This document shows positions 54,500 to 63,217 of a stretch of 64,000 bases of DNA, in pieces (position 1 is the stretch's first letter; each line of letters begins with the position of its first letter). The position numbers and the translations under genes were made by a program. The stretch covers positions 62,001 through 126,000 of the forward strand of contig NZ_FNMZ01000005.1 of NCBI RefSeq assembly GCF_900106695.1. Reading direction: 5' to 3'. The notes beneath the pieces were generated by a model, which saw only the letters and a program-made list of their open reading frames with translations, was not told where the DNA came from and did no database searches. The DNA is from Albimonas donghaensis (lineage in GTDB: Bacteria > Pseudomonadota > Alphaproteobacteria > Rhodobacterales > Rhodobacteraceae).

Positions 54500-55692
54500 C
54501 AGACCGCCCCCGCCGCGCGCAGGGCGGCGATTTCGTCGGCGCCGAAGCCGGCCTCGGACAGCACCGCGTCGGTGTCCGCGCCCAGCGCCGGGGCGGGGCG
54601 GGAGGGGGCCTCGGCCTCGCCCACGCGGATGGGGGAGGCGACCATGCCGAAATCCGGGCGCATCGGGTGATCCACCGCCCGCACCCCGCCGCGGTCCCGG
54701 AAGAAGGGATTCTCCAGCGCCTGGTCGAGGGTCAGGACCGGGGCGGCGGGGACGCGGCCGCCGAATTCGGCCATCCACTCGGCGGTGGTCTTCCGGCGCG
54801 CCAGCGGGTCGAAGATCTCCATCAGCGCGTCGCGGTTGTCGAAGCGGGCGCGCGGGGTGGCGAAGCGGGGGTCGGTCGGCAGGTCGGGCGCGCCCAGCGC
54901 CACGGCCAGCGCCTCCCAGAATTTCGGAAGGACGCACATCACGAAGATCCAGCCATCCTTCGTGGGCAGCGTCTCGCAGGGCACGACCGAGGGATGGCCC
55001 GAACGCGGCCGACGCCCGGTGACGTCGCCCTCGTTCAGATACCACGTCGCGGGGTAGGAGAGCTGGTGCATGGCCACATCGTAGAGCGACACGTCCATGT
55101 CCCGGCCCTTGCCGGTGCGCGCCGCGCCCAGCAGGGCCGAAACCAGGCCCAGCGCCGCGACCACGCCGGTCATGTAGTCCACGATGGACAGGCCCATGCG
55201 GGCGGGGGGGCCTTCGGGATCGCCGGTCAGGTGGAACCACCCGGCCTCGGCCTGCATCAGGTAGTCGTAGCCCGGCCACGCGGCCCGCGGCCCGGTGCGC
55301 CCATAGGCCGAGAGATGGGCGCAGACGATCTCCGGCTTCACCGGGCCCAGCGCGTCATAGGTCAGGCCCAGCTTGTCGGGGATGTCGCCGCGCAGGTTGT
55401 TGAGCACCGCGTCGAAGCCCGGCAGCAGGCGGCGCAGGGCCGCCTGCCCCTCGGGTTTCTTCAGGTCGAGGGTCAGGGAGCGCTTGTTGCGGTTGAAGGT
55501 CTGGAAGAAGTGGCTGTCGCCCTCGCCCAGAAAATGCGGCCCCGACGCGCGCGAGCTGTCGCCCGAGCCCGGCGCCTCGATCTTCACCACCTCCGCGCCC
55601 ATGTCGGCGAGGTAGAGCGAGCCGAAGGGCCCCGCGCCGTATTGCTCGACAGAGAGGATGCGGACGCCTTCGAGCGGAAGCGGCTGGGTCAT
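54499..55692 (-). CDS. Family III CoA-transferase (CaiB/BaiF), copy B
   Basis: 397 residues from the ATG at 55692, overlapping the lyase stop by ATGA. It starts LPLEGVRILSVEQYGAGPF, has NRNKRSLTLDLKKPEG and the aspartate in GLSIVDYMTGVVAALG. In itaconate/citramalate-type pathways a family III transferase activates the acid whose CoA ester is later cut by a CitE-like lyase; the tight coupling here fits that logic, but the acid is not identified. Confidence 0.9.
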   Translation of the reverse strand: MTQPLPLEGVRILSVEQYGAGPFGSLYLADMGAEVVKIEAPGSGDSSRASGPHFLGEGDSHFFQTFNRNKRSLTLDLKKPEGQAALRRLLPGFDAVLNNLRGDIPDKLGLTYDALGPVKPEIVCAHLSAYGRTGPRAAWPGYDYLMQAEAGWFHLTGDPEGPPARMGLSIVDYMTGVVAALGLVSALLGAARTGKGRDMDVSLYDVAMHQLSYPATWYLNEGDVTGRRPRSGHPSVVPCETLPTKDGWIFVMCVLPKFWEALAVALGAPDLPTDPRFATPRARFDNRDALMEIFDPLARRKTTAEWMAEFGGRVPAAPVLTLDQALENPFFRDRGGVRAVDHPMRPDFGMVASPIRVGEAEAPSRPAPALGADTDAVLSEAGFGADEIAALRAAGAV

Positions 55693-56561
55693 TCGCCCGC
55701 CTCCGCCTGATTCGGGGCCACGCCCGCGGCCTCGGCGGCCTCCATCCGGGCGCGCATGGCGCGGATGACGGGGGCCTCGATCAGCTTGCCGTCGATCACC
55801 ACCAGCCCGGTCTCGGAGGCTTCGTAGGCCGCGATGACCTTGCGGGCCTGGGCCACCTGCTCGGGGGTCGGCGTGAACACGCCGTTGACCGCGCCGACAT
55901 TGGTCGGGTGGATGGCGGCCTTGCCGGAATAGCCCATGGCGCGGGCGGCCTCGGCCTCGGCCGCCACGGCGTCGAGATCGCGGAAGTTCAGCGACGGCAC
56001 GTCCATCGCCGGCACGCCCGCGCGGCGGGCGGCGTGGACGACGCGGGCGCGGGCGTAGGCCAGCGGGCCGGGGGCGTTGTCGCATCCCAGCTCCGCCGAC
56101 AGGTCCACCGCGCCGAACATGGCGAGCTTCACGCGGGACGAGGCCGCGACGATCTCCTGCACGTTCTCCAGCCCGTCGACGCTCTCGATCAGCACCACGA
56201 GCCCGGCGTCGGAACCGGCCTCGGTCAGGGCGGCGTCGACGATGCGCACTTCCGCGGCCTCGTCGACCTTGGGCATGACCACCAGCCCCGCGGCGGGGGC
56301 GGCGTCGGCCACGGCGGCGAGATCGCGCAGCCCGGCCACGGTCTTGAGCCCGTTGATGCGCAGGGCGCGGGTGCAGGCGTCGCCCGCCGCGGCGCCGGCC
56401 AGCCAGGCCACGCCGTCGGGCCGGGCCGCGTCCTTGCCCGAGGGCGGCACCGCGTCCTCCAGGTCCACGCAGACGATATCGGCGCCCGAGCCCATGGCCT
56501 TCTCGAAAATGGCGGGACGGGCCCCGGGGACGAAGAGCAGCGAACGGGTGGCGCCTGGCAT
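55689..56561 (-). CDS. CitE-like HpcH/HpaI aldolase-family CoA lyase
   Basis: 290 residues with a TIM-barrel fold: RSLLFVPGARPAIFEKA, DIVCVDLEDAVPP, LRINGL (substrate arginine), VVLIESVDG and the metal Asp in AVDLSAELG, then GYSGKAAIHPTNV. These match malyl-, methylmalyl- and citramalyl-CoA lyases, which cleave a beta-hydroxyacyl-CoA to an acyl-CoA and glyoxylate or pyruvate. It heads the operon with two CoA-transferases, with operator 4 53 bp upstream. Confidence 0.88.
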   Translation of the reverse strand: MPGATRSLLFVPGARPAIFEKAMGSGADIVCVDLEDAVPPSGKDAARPDGVAWLAGAAAGDACTRALRINGLKTVAGLRDLAAVADAAPAAGLVVMPKVDEAAEVRIVDAALTEAGSDAGLVVLIESVDGLENVQEIVAASSRVKLAMFGAVDLSAELGCDNAPGPLAYARARVVHAARRAGVPAMDVPSLNFRDLDAVAAEAEAARAMGYSGKAAIHPTNVGAVNGVFTPTPEQVAQARKVIAAYEASETGLVVIDGKLIEAPVIRAMRARMEAAEAAGVAPNQAEAGE

Positions 56562-56614
56562 GGGGTCGGGTCTCCTCCGGTATCGGCGCGTCGGGGGACA
56601 GGGCCGCGCGCCAC

Positions 56615-56626
56615 TTGTCCGGACAA
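56615..56626. promoter_or_regulatory. Operator 4 of the TTGTCCGGACAA regulon
   Basis: An exact palindrome between the divergent lyase and TAXI genes. On the minus strand a TTGACA box (56647-56652) is 20 bp upstream of it, so the site covers the -10 region of the lyase promoter. It may also act on the TAXI gene, 132 bp away. Confidence 0.8.
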
Positions 56627-56757
56627 ATCCTCCGGATCGGACGGCCTGTCAAGTCGCCATGGCGCCCCGGTCAACCTGAACATGTGTTGACCCGGGCCGG
56701 CGGGGACGCGAAACAGACGCGTGGCAAGACCCATAAACTTCGGGAGGAGGACGCTCC

Positions 56758-57729
56758 ATGGCGTTTCCAAGCAAATTCGTCGCGGCCGGCGCCCTGCTCG
56801 CCGCCTCCGTCTTCGCCGTCGCCGGCTCCGCCGCCCAGGCCGAGACCCGCGTGACCTTCAAGGCGGCCAAGACCGGCTCGTCCTACTACCAGATGTCGGT
56901 GCAGGTGGCCGAGGCGGTGAAGGCCGCCACCGACGGCGGCATCATCGTCACGGTGGAGGAGAGCCAGGGCTCGGTCCAGAACGTGATGGAGGCCGGCGTG
57001 CGTCCGGGCGCCTATGTCTTCACCTCGCCGCCCGCCCTGATCGGGGCCGCGCAGGGCGCGAAGGGGCCGTTCAAGGACAAGGGCAACCCGAAGTTCGACG
57101 AGATCCGGGCGCTGTTCCCGATCCCCTCGCTGACCATGCATTTCGTGGTGAACGCCGAGGCGGGCGTGACCGACATCACCGGGCTGGCCGGCAAGACCGT
57201 GCTGCTGGGCAAGGGCAGCTTCGGCGCGCGCGAGGGTGAGAAGTATCTGGGCCTGTTCGGCATCGCCGACAGCGTGAAGATCGCGGAGGCCGAGCTTTCC
57301 AACGCCGTCGCGGCGCTGAAGAACGGCCAGATCGACGCCTTCGTCACCGCGGGCTCCTGGCCGGCGCCCAACGTGATGGAGGCCGCCGCGGGGACCGGCG
57401 TCACCGTGCTGTCGCTGACCGATGCGCAGGTGGCCGAGACCGGGCGCACCCGGCTGGTGATCCCGGCGGGGACCTATGCCGGCCAGGACGCGGATATCGT
57501 CACCACCGCCCTGCCGGTCGTGGCCTACGCCACCACCGGCATGGACGACGACGCCGCCTACGCCTTCGTGAAGGCGTTCTGGGAGCAGAAGGCGAAGATG
57601 GAGGCCGACGCCGCCTGGTGGCGCGGTGTGACGCCCGAGGCGCTCGACACCATCGCCGGCAAGATCCACCCGGGCGCGCTGCGCTACTACAAGGAGATGG
57701 GCGCGCCGATCGCCGATCGGCACATGTGA
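56758..57729 (+). CDS. TAXI-family TRAP transporter solute-binding protein
   Basis: 323 residues with a signal peptide cleaved near residue 28 (SAAQAETRV). TAXI features: KTGSSYYQMSVQVAEAVK, VEESQGSVQNV, LAGKTVLLGKGSFGAREGEKYL and IDAFVTAGSWPAPNV. TAXI proteins deliver organic acids such as glutamate or related compounds to fused TRAP permeases, and the next gene is one. GGGAGGA precedes the ATG. Confidence 0.92.
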   Translation: MAFPSKFVAAGALLAASVFAVAGSAAQAETRVTFKAAKTGSSYYQMSVQVAEAVKAATDGGIIVTVEESQGSVQNVMEAGVRPGAYVFTSPPALIGAAQGAKGPFKDKGNPKFDEIRALFPIPSLTMHFVVNAEAGVTDITGLAGKTVLLGKGSFGAREGEKYLGLFGIADSVKIAEAELSNAVAALKNGQIDAFVTAGSWPAPNVMEAAAGTGVTVLSLTDAQVAETGRTRLVIPAGTYAGQDADIVTTALPVVAYATTGMDDDAAYAFVKAFWEQKAKMEADAAWWRGVTPEALDTIAGKIHPGALRYYKEMGAPIADRHM

Positions 57730-57762
57730 GCCCCGCTCGCTGAACCGACCCGCTGAAACGCC

Positions 57763-57789
57763 CCGCGCCGCCCCTTCCGGGCGGCGCGG
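57763..57789 (+). terminator. Hairpin after the TAXI gene
   Basis: A perfect 11-bp stem CCGCGCCGCCC/GGGCGGCGCGG with 5-nt loop, 33 nt after the stop, followed by about 215 bp of GC-rich non-coding sequence before the permease gene. No T run. Confidence 0.6.
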
Positions 57790-58004
57790 TCGCGTCAGGG
57801 CCCCTGTTTCCGCGCGCCGCGATACGGCGAGGGCGGGAGCGCCGCGTTCCCCCGGGCGCCCGGCGGCGCGGCCCCGCCCGCGGCGCGGTCGGGCGTCGGC
57901 GCGGGCTTGACCGACGCCCGACTTCCCCCTAGCGCCCCTGTGCAGATCGCCGACGCCTTCCCCCCACGTGCGCCCCGCCGGGCGCCGAGCCCCGGACCCA
58001 CGCC

Positions 58005-59837
58005 GTGACCGCGACCCCTTCCAGCCCGTCCGACGCGCCGCTGCGCGCCCCCTCCGCCCCGGCATCGGAGCGCCCTTTCGGACCGGCGCGGATGGCGCTG
58101 GCGGGGCTGGGGCTGGTCTCGGTCGCGTTTCACCTTTGGCTGATCTTCTCGGGCCTGATCCCCAACCTGGTCAGCCGGCCGCTGCACATGGCGCTGGCCC
58201 TGCCCTGGGTGCTGATCTTCGCGGCGCGCACGAAGGGGGGCCGGATCTCGGGCGCGGTCATCGCCGCGGTGGGCGTGGGCTGCTGCGCCTGGATCGCCGC
58301 CAACGCCGACGCGCTGTCGGACCAGTACGGGTTCCTGCAGGAGGGCTTCCAGACCTGGATGGCCGCCGCCCTGCTGCTGGTGACGCTGGAGACCGCGCGC
58401 CGCGCCGTGGGCTGGCCCTTGCCGCTGGTCGCCGCAATCGCGCTCGCCTACGGGCTGTGGGGGCAGCATATTCCCGGCGAGTTCGGCCATCCCGGCACGC
58501 CGCTCTCGTCCTTCCTGGGCACGCTGACCATCGCCGAGGGCGGGCTCTGGGGCTCGCTCGCCGGGGTCTCGGCTACGGTGGTGGCGATCTTCGTGATCTT
58601 CGGCGCGGCGTTGAACGCGGGCGAGGCCGGACAGGGCTTCATGAACGTCGCCGCGGCGGCCGCGGGGCGGCTGCGGGGGGGCGCGGCCAAGGTCTCGGTG
58701 CTGTCCTCGGCGCTGTTCGGCTCCATTTCGGGCTCGGCCTCCGCCAATGTCGCCTCCACCGGGGCGGTGACGCTGCCGGCCATGACCCGGCTGGGCTACC
58801 CAAGGGCGCTGGCCGGCGCGACCGAGGCGGTGGCCTCCTCGGGCGGGCAGATCATGCCGCCGCTGATGGGCGCGGGCGCCTTCGTGATGGTCGAGCTGAC
58901 GGGGACGCCCTATGCCTCGATCATCGCCGCGGCGCTGCCCCCCGCCATCCTGTTCTTCTGGGCGGTGTGGATCGGCATCGACGCCTACGCCCTGCGCTAC
59001 ACCCTGGGCGCCCTGCCCGAGGGCGAGCGCCCCGACCGTCGGCTGACCGCGATCACCTCGGGCTTTTTCCTGATCCCCTTCGCCTGCCTGATGTGGGGGA
59101 TGTTCTGGATCGGCTGGACGCCCCAATACGCGGCGAGCCTCGCCATCCTCGCCGCCGCCTGCCTGCTGCCCTTCGGCGCCGACCTGCGCTTCGACGCGCG
59201 GCGCGGCGCGGACCGGCTGGCCGAGGCCGCGATCTCCTCCGGCCGCCAGATCGGGACCATCGCCTCGATCATCCTGTGCGCCTCGATCATCGTGGGCGTG
59301 CTGTCGATCACCGGGCTGGGGGTGAAGATCACCTCGCTGATCCTGTCGGGCTCGGGCCAGTCGCTGTGGGCGGCGGCGCTGCTGACGGCGCTGGCCTGCC
59401 TGATCCTGGGGATGGAGGTGCCGACCACCGCCGCCTACGTGATCTGCGTGTCGGTGGCGGGCCCGGCGCTGACCCAGCTGGGGCTGGCGCCGCTGCAGGC
59501 GCATCTCTTCGTGTTCTGGTTCGCGCTGCTCTCGACCATCACGCCGCCGGTCTGCGGCGCGGTGTTCATCGCCGCCGGCATGGTGGGGGAGAACTGGCTG
59601 AAGGTCGCGGGCGCCGCCATGGCGCTGGGGCTCGGGCTCTACATCATCCCGCTGGGGATGATCGCGGATCCGGCCCTGCTGGCGCTGGAGACCGACCCCT
59701 GGGCGGCCGTCATCGCCACGGTCCGGGTCGGGGCGGGGCTGGCGCTGATCTCCTTCGGGGTGATCGCGCCGGGGCCGGCCTGGCGGCGGGTCGCGATGGG
59801 CGGCTTCGGGCTGGCGCTGACGCTGGTCGCGGCCTGA
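58005..59837 (+). CDS. TRAP transporter fused permease (4TM-12TM)
   Basis: 610 residues, GTG start, with a weak ribosome site. The N-terminal four spans correspond to the small subunit and the rest to the large one. LFGSISGSASANVASTGAVTLP, SSGGQIMPPLMGAGAFVM and GMEVPTTAAYVICV identify the fused TAXI-type permease. It works with the TAXI protein upstream as a third TRAP system. Confidence 0.92.
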   Translation: MTATPSSPSDAPLRAPSAPASERPFGPARMALAGLGLVSVAFHLWLIFSGLIPNLVSRPLHMALALPWVLIFAARTKGGRISGAVIAAVGVGCCAWIAANADALSDQYGFLQEGFQTWMAAALLLVTLETARRAVGWPLPLVAAIALAYGLWGQHIPGEFGHPGTPLSSFLGTLTIAEGGLWGSLAGVSATVVAIFVIFGAALNAGEAGQGFMNVAAAAAGRLRGGAAKVSVLSSALFGSISGSASANVASTGAVTLPAMTRLGYPRALAGATEAVASSGGQIMPPLMGAGAFVMVELTGTPYASIIAAALPPAILFFWAVWIGIDAYALRYTLGALPEGERPDRRLTAITSGFFLIPFACLMWGMFWIGWTPQYAASLAILAAACLLPFGADLRFDARRGADRLAEAAISSGRQIGTIASIILCASIIVGVLSITGLGVKITSLILSGSGQSLWAAALLTALACLILGMEVPTTAAYVICVSVAGPALTQLGLAPLQAHLFVFWFALLSTITPPVCGAVFIAAGMVGENWLKVAGAAMALGLGLYIIPLGMIADPALLALETDPWAAVIATVRVGAGLALISFGVIAPGPAWRRVAMGGFGLALTLVAA

Positions 59838-59949
59838 AGCGGCGCCGCCCCCGTTCCGACGCAAGCGCCCCGGCATCCGATGGCGCAGGCTGGCGCGGAC
59901 GGACAACCGACGCCCCGCATGCGGGCCGCGCTGGGGAGGCGCGACGACC

Positions 59950-61095
59950 ATGACCCTGACGATGAAAGCCGCGGTGCTGCGCGACGTGGCCAGGCCCAAG
60001 CCCTATGTCGATTCGACCCCGCTGGTGATCGAGGACGTGACCCTCGATCCGCCCCAGCCGCTGGAACTGCTGGTCAGGATCGGCGGCGCCGGGCTGTGCC
60101 ATTCGGACCTGTCGGTGATCAACGGCTCGCTGGGCCGCGGCGTGCCGCTGGTGCTGGGTCACGAGGGCGCGGGCGAGGTCGTCGAGGTCGGCTCCGCCAT
60201 CACCGATCTCAAGCCCGGCGATCCGGTGATCTTCCAGTTCTCGCCCTCCTGCGGGCGCTGCCGGATGTGCCTCTCGGGCCGGCCCCAGATCTGCGAGGAA
60301 GTGCTCGCCACCCGCGTCGACGGCGGCCTGATCTCCGGCGGCACCCGCCTGAAGGACGCCGACGGCAAGCCCCTGCGCCACCATGCGGGCCTGTCCTGCA
60401 TGGCGGAATACGCGGTGGTGAACCGGGGCTCGGTGGTCAAGATCGACTCGGACGTGCCGATGGACAAGGCCGCGCTGTTCGGCTGCGCGGTGATGACCGG
60501 CGTCGGCGCCGTGATCAACACCGCCCAGGTCAAGCCGGGGCAGAGCGTCGCCATCTTCGGGCTCGGCGGCGTGGGGCTGTGCGGGATCATGGGCGCCCGG
60601 GTCGCGGGCGCCGAGACCATCATCGCGGTGGACTTCGAGGAGCACAAGCTCGCCAAGGCCATGGAGCTGGGCGCCACCCACGCCTTCAACGCCAAGGACC
60701 CCGACCTGACCGAGAAGATCATGGACCTGACCCATGGCGGGGTGGAGTTCGGGCTGGACCTCGCCGGCGCCATCCCGGCGCTGAAATCCGCCTATGCGGC
60801 CACCGCGCGGGGCGGCAAGGTGATCACCGCCGGGATCTCGCCCATCGGGTCCGAGTTCTCCTTCCCCCAGCCCGACCTGGTGCTGAACGAGAAGTCGGTC
60901 TGCGGCTCCTTCATGGGCTCCTGCGCGCCGGTGCGCGACATCCCGCGCTATCTCGCGCTGTGGAAGGCGGGCCTGCTGCCGGTGGACAAGCTGGTGGACC
61001 GGGTGATCCCCTTCGAGTCGCTCAACGAAGGTTTCGACCGGCTCGACGACGGGTCGGCCCTGCGCCAGGTGCTCGATCCGCACATGGCGGCCTGA
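59950..61095 (+). CDS. Zinc-dependent alcohol dehydrogenase
   Basis: 381 residues. Catalytic-zinc ligands in GLCHSDLS and GHEGAGEVVEVG, structural zinc cysteines in SCGRCRMCLSGRPQIC, and the NAD-binding GLGGVGL. The family is class III-like/medium-chain, and it may act on an alcohol or a hydroxy acid, possibly S-hydroxymethyl-thiol adducts. It lies 112 bp after the permease, and whether it belongs to the island is unclear. Confidence 0.92.
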   Translation: MTLTMKAAVLRDVARPKPYVDSTPLVIEDVTLDPPQPLELLVRIGGAGLCHSDLSVINGSLGRGVPLVLGHEGAGEVVEVGSAITDLKPGDPVIFQFSPSCGRCRMCLSGRPQICEEVLATRVDGGLISGGTRLKDADGKPLRHHAGLSCMAEYAVVNRGSVVKIDSDVPMDKAALFGCAVMTGVGAVINTAQVKPGQSVAIFGLGGVGLCGIMGARVAGAETIIAVDFEEHKLAKAMELGATHAFNAKDPDLTEKIMDLTHGGVEFGLDLAGAIPALKSAYAATARGGKVITAGISPIGSEFSFPQPDLVLNEKSVCGSFMGSCAPVRDIPRYLALWKAGLLPVDKLVDRVIPFESLNEGFDRLDDGSALRQVLDPHMAA

Positions 61096-61151
61096 CCCGA
61101 TCGCGGCGCGCGGGGGCTCGCCCCGCGCGCCGCTCTGCGCTATCGACGCGC

Positions 61152-62270
61152 ATGACCGAGCCCCTTGAGATCTTCCTCGCCGCCCCCCCGGGGCTGGAGC
61201 CGACGCTGGCCGCCGAGGCCATCGCCGCCGGCTTCGCCGACGCGGCCCCCCAGCCCGGCGGCGTGGCGCTTTCCGGCGACTGGGCCACCGTGCGCCGCGC
61301 CAACCTGCTGCTGCGCGGGGCCGGGCGGGTGCTGGTGCGGATCGGCGGGTTCCGGGCCTTCCACCTCGCCCAGCTCGACAAGCGGTCCCGCAAGTTCCCC
61401 TGGGGGGATTTCCTGCGCCCCGACGTGCCGGTGCGGGTGGAGGCGACCTGCAAGGGCTCGCGCATCTACCACGCCCGGGCCGCCGCCCAGCGGGTGGAGA
61501 CGGCGCTGCGCGAGAGCCTCGGCGTGGAGATCGCCGCCGACGCCCCCATCCGCCTGATGGTCCGGATCGACGACGATTTCTGCGGGTTCAGCCTGGACGC
61601 CTCCGGCGAGCCCCTGCACAAGCGCGGCCACAAGGAGGCCGTGGGCAAGGCCCCGATGCGCGAGACGCTGGCCGCCCTGTTCCTGCGCGCCTGCGGCCAT
61701 GACGGGACCGAGCCGCTGCTCGACCCCATGTGCGGCTCCGGCACCTTCCCGATCGAGGCGGCGGAGATGGCGGCGGGTCTCCCCCCCGGACGCACCCGCC
61801 CCTTCGCCTTCGAGCTTTTCGCCGGCCACGACCCCAGGGCCTGGGCGGCGGAGAAGGCGGCCGCCCTGCCCGCCTCCGCTCCCGTATCTCCGCCCCGCTT
61901 CATCGGCTCGGACCGCGACCAGGGGGTGATCGGCATGGCGAAGGCCAATGCCGAACGCGCCGGCGTCGCCGCGTCCTGCCTGTTCATCCGGCGCCCGATC
62001 TCGGAACTGGTCCGCCCCGACGGCCCCCCCGGCCTGGTCATCGTCAACCCGCCCTACGGCGCCCGGATCGGCGAGGTCGCCAAGCTGCGCCCGCTCTACG
62101 GCACGCTGGGCGAGGCGCTGAAGGCCGGCTTCTCCGGCTGGCGGGTGGGGCTGATCACCACCGAGACGCCGCTGGCCCGCGCCACCGGCCTGCCCTTCCT
62201 CCCCCCCGGCCCGCCGGTCGCGCATGGGGGGCTGAAAGTGAAGCTGTTCCGCACCGAACCGCTGGCGTAA
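61152..62270 (+). CDS. THUMP-containing class I SAM RNA methyltransferase (RlmL-like)
   Basis: 372 residues from the ATG at 61152. An N-terminal THUMP-like RNA-binding part precedes a methyltransferase domain with the SAM motif DPMCGSGTFPIEAAEMA and the catalytic NPPYG. NPPY marks exocyclic-amine (m2G) methylation, as in RlmL acting on 23S rRNA. Housekeeping in type, probably unrelated to the island. Confidence 0.9.
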   Translation: MTEPLEIFLAAPPGLEPTLAAEAIAAGFADAAPQPGGVALSGDWATVRRANLLLRGAGRVLVRIGGFRAFHLAQLDKRSRKFPWGDFLRPDVPVRVEATCKGSRIYHARAAAQRVETALRESLGVEIAADAPIRLMVRIDDDFCGFSLDASGEPLHKRGHKEAVGKAPMRETLAALFLRACGHDGTEPLLDPMCGSGTFPIEAAEMAAGLPPGRTRPFAFELFAGHDPRAWAAEKAAALPASAPVSPPRFIGSDRDQGVIGMAKANAERAGVAASCLFIRRPISELVRPDGPPGLVIVNPPYGARIGEVAKLRPLYGTLGEALKAGFSGWRVGLITTETPLARATGLPFLPPGPPVAHGGLKVKLFRTEPLA

Positions 62271-62285
62271 GCGGCGACGGACGGC

Positions 62286-62347
62286 GGCGGGTCGGCGCCC
62301 GCCCTACGCCAACGGCGCCGCGCGCGTAGGGCGGGTCTCGACCCGCC
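62286..62347. repeat. REP-like paired element C
   Basis: Units at 62286-62308 (reverse) and 62325-62347 (forward), same 23-bp hairpin repeat and orientation as element B, between the converging methyltransferase and hydrolase genes. Confidence 0.82.
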
Positions 62348-62371
62348 TCCCCCCGGGCTCGCCCCCCCGGC

Positions 62372-63217
62372 TCAGCCCTCGCGGATCGTCCGCAGGACCG
62401 GGCGCAGATAGTCCAGGAACCGCTCCGGGTTCTCGGACATGGGGAAATGGCCCATCCCCTCCATCTCGGTCATCTCCACCCCCAGCCGCCGGGCGAGGTC
62501 CCGCGTGTCGTCGGGCGTGCAGGAATAGTCATAGGACCCGGTCAGCAGGTGGATCGGGCATTTCGCGACGTCGATCTCCGCCACCTGGCCCGAGATGTCG
62601 CCGTCCACCTTGTAGAACCACAGATCCCCCCGGAAGACCCCCGGCCCGCCCTGCATGTAGTGCCAGCGGGTCTCGTCCCGCTCGGCCTCGGGGCTCTGGG
62701 GGGCCATCAGCCCGTAGGCGACGGCGCCGCAGACCTCTCCGCCATGCACGTCGGGGCGGTGCAGCCAGGCCGTGTCGTAATAGGGCGCCACATGGTCCGA
62801 GCTCTGCAACCCAATCAGCGCCCGGAACCGCTCCGGATGGCGATGCGCCAGATGCAGCACGATGCGCCCGCCGATGGAGCAGCCCATGACCACCGGGCGG
62901 TCCAGTTCCAGCGCGTCGCAGACCGCGAGGATCTGGGCCGCGTAGGCGTCCGAGGTCAGGGCGTAGGCGTCATCCACCGTTCCCGGCGCGGGCGAGGATT
63001 TGCCGTGGCGGGGCATGTCGAAGACGATGACCCGGTGATGCGCCGTCACCTCCGGGTCGTTGAGCACGGCGCGATACTGGCGCCCGTCCGCCCCGGCGGT
63101 GTGCAGGCAGACCAGGGGGACGCCCTCGCCGGCCTCCTCCCAGTAGACGCGATGGGTCCGGCCCTCGATCTCCATGTGACCGTAGCGTCCGATGATGGGT
63201 TCGACGCGCATCGTCAT
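62372..63217 (-). CDS. Alpha/beta-fold hydrolase
   Basis: 281 residues. Nucleophile elbow GCSIGG, oxyanion region LVCLHTAGADG, acid in LLTGSYDYSCTPDDT and histidine in MEGMGHFPMSENP make a complete triad. No lid specific to a known class was recognised, so an esterase or C-C hydrolase is possible. The start overlaps the stop of the SCP2-like gene by ATGA. Confidence 0.87.
   Translation of the reverse strand: MTMRVEPIIGRYGHMEIEGRTHRVYWEEAGEGVPLVCLHTAGADGRQYRAVLNDPEVTAHHRVIVFDMPRHGKSSPAPGTVDDAYALTSDAYAAQILAVCDALELDRPVVMGCSIGGRIVLHLAHRHPERFRALIGLQSSDHVAPYYDTAWLHRPDVHGGEVCGAVAYGLMAPQSPEAERDETRWHYMQGGPGVFRGDLWFYKVDGDISGQVAEIDVAKCPIHLLTGSYDYSCTPDDTRDLARRLGVEMTEMEGMGHFPMSENPERFLDYLRPVLRTIREG

Noticed and set aside
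48081-62347. The paired repeats as IS ends
   Set aside because: The pairs enclose only 60-95 bp, no transposase and no target duplication are visible, and the positions are gene 3' ends.
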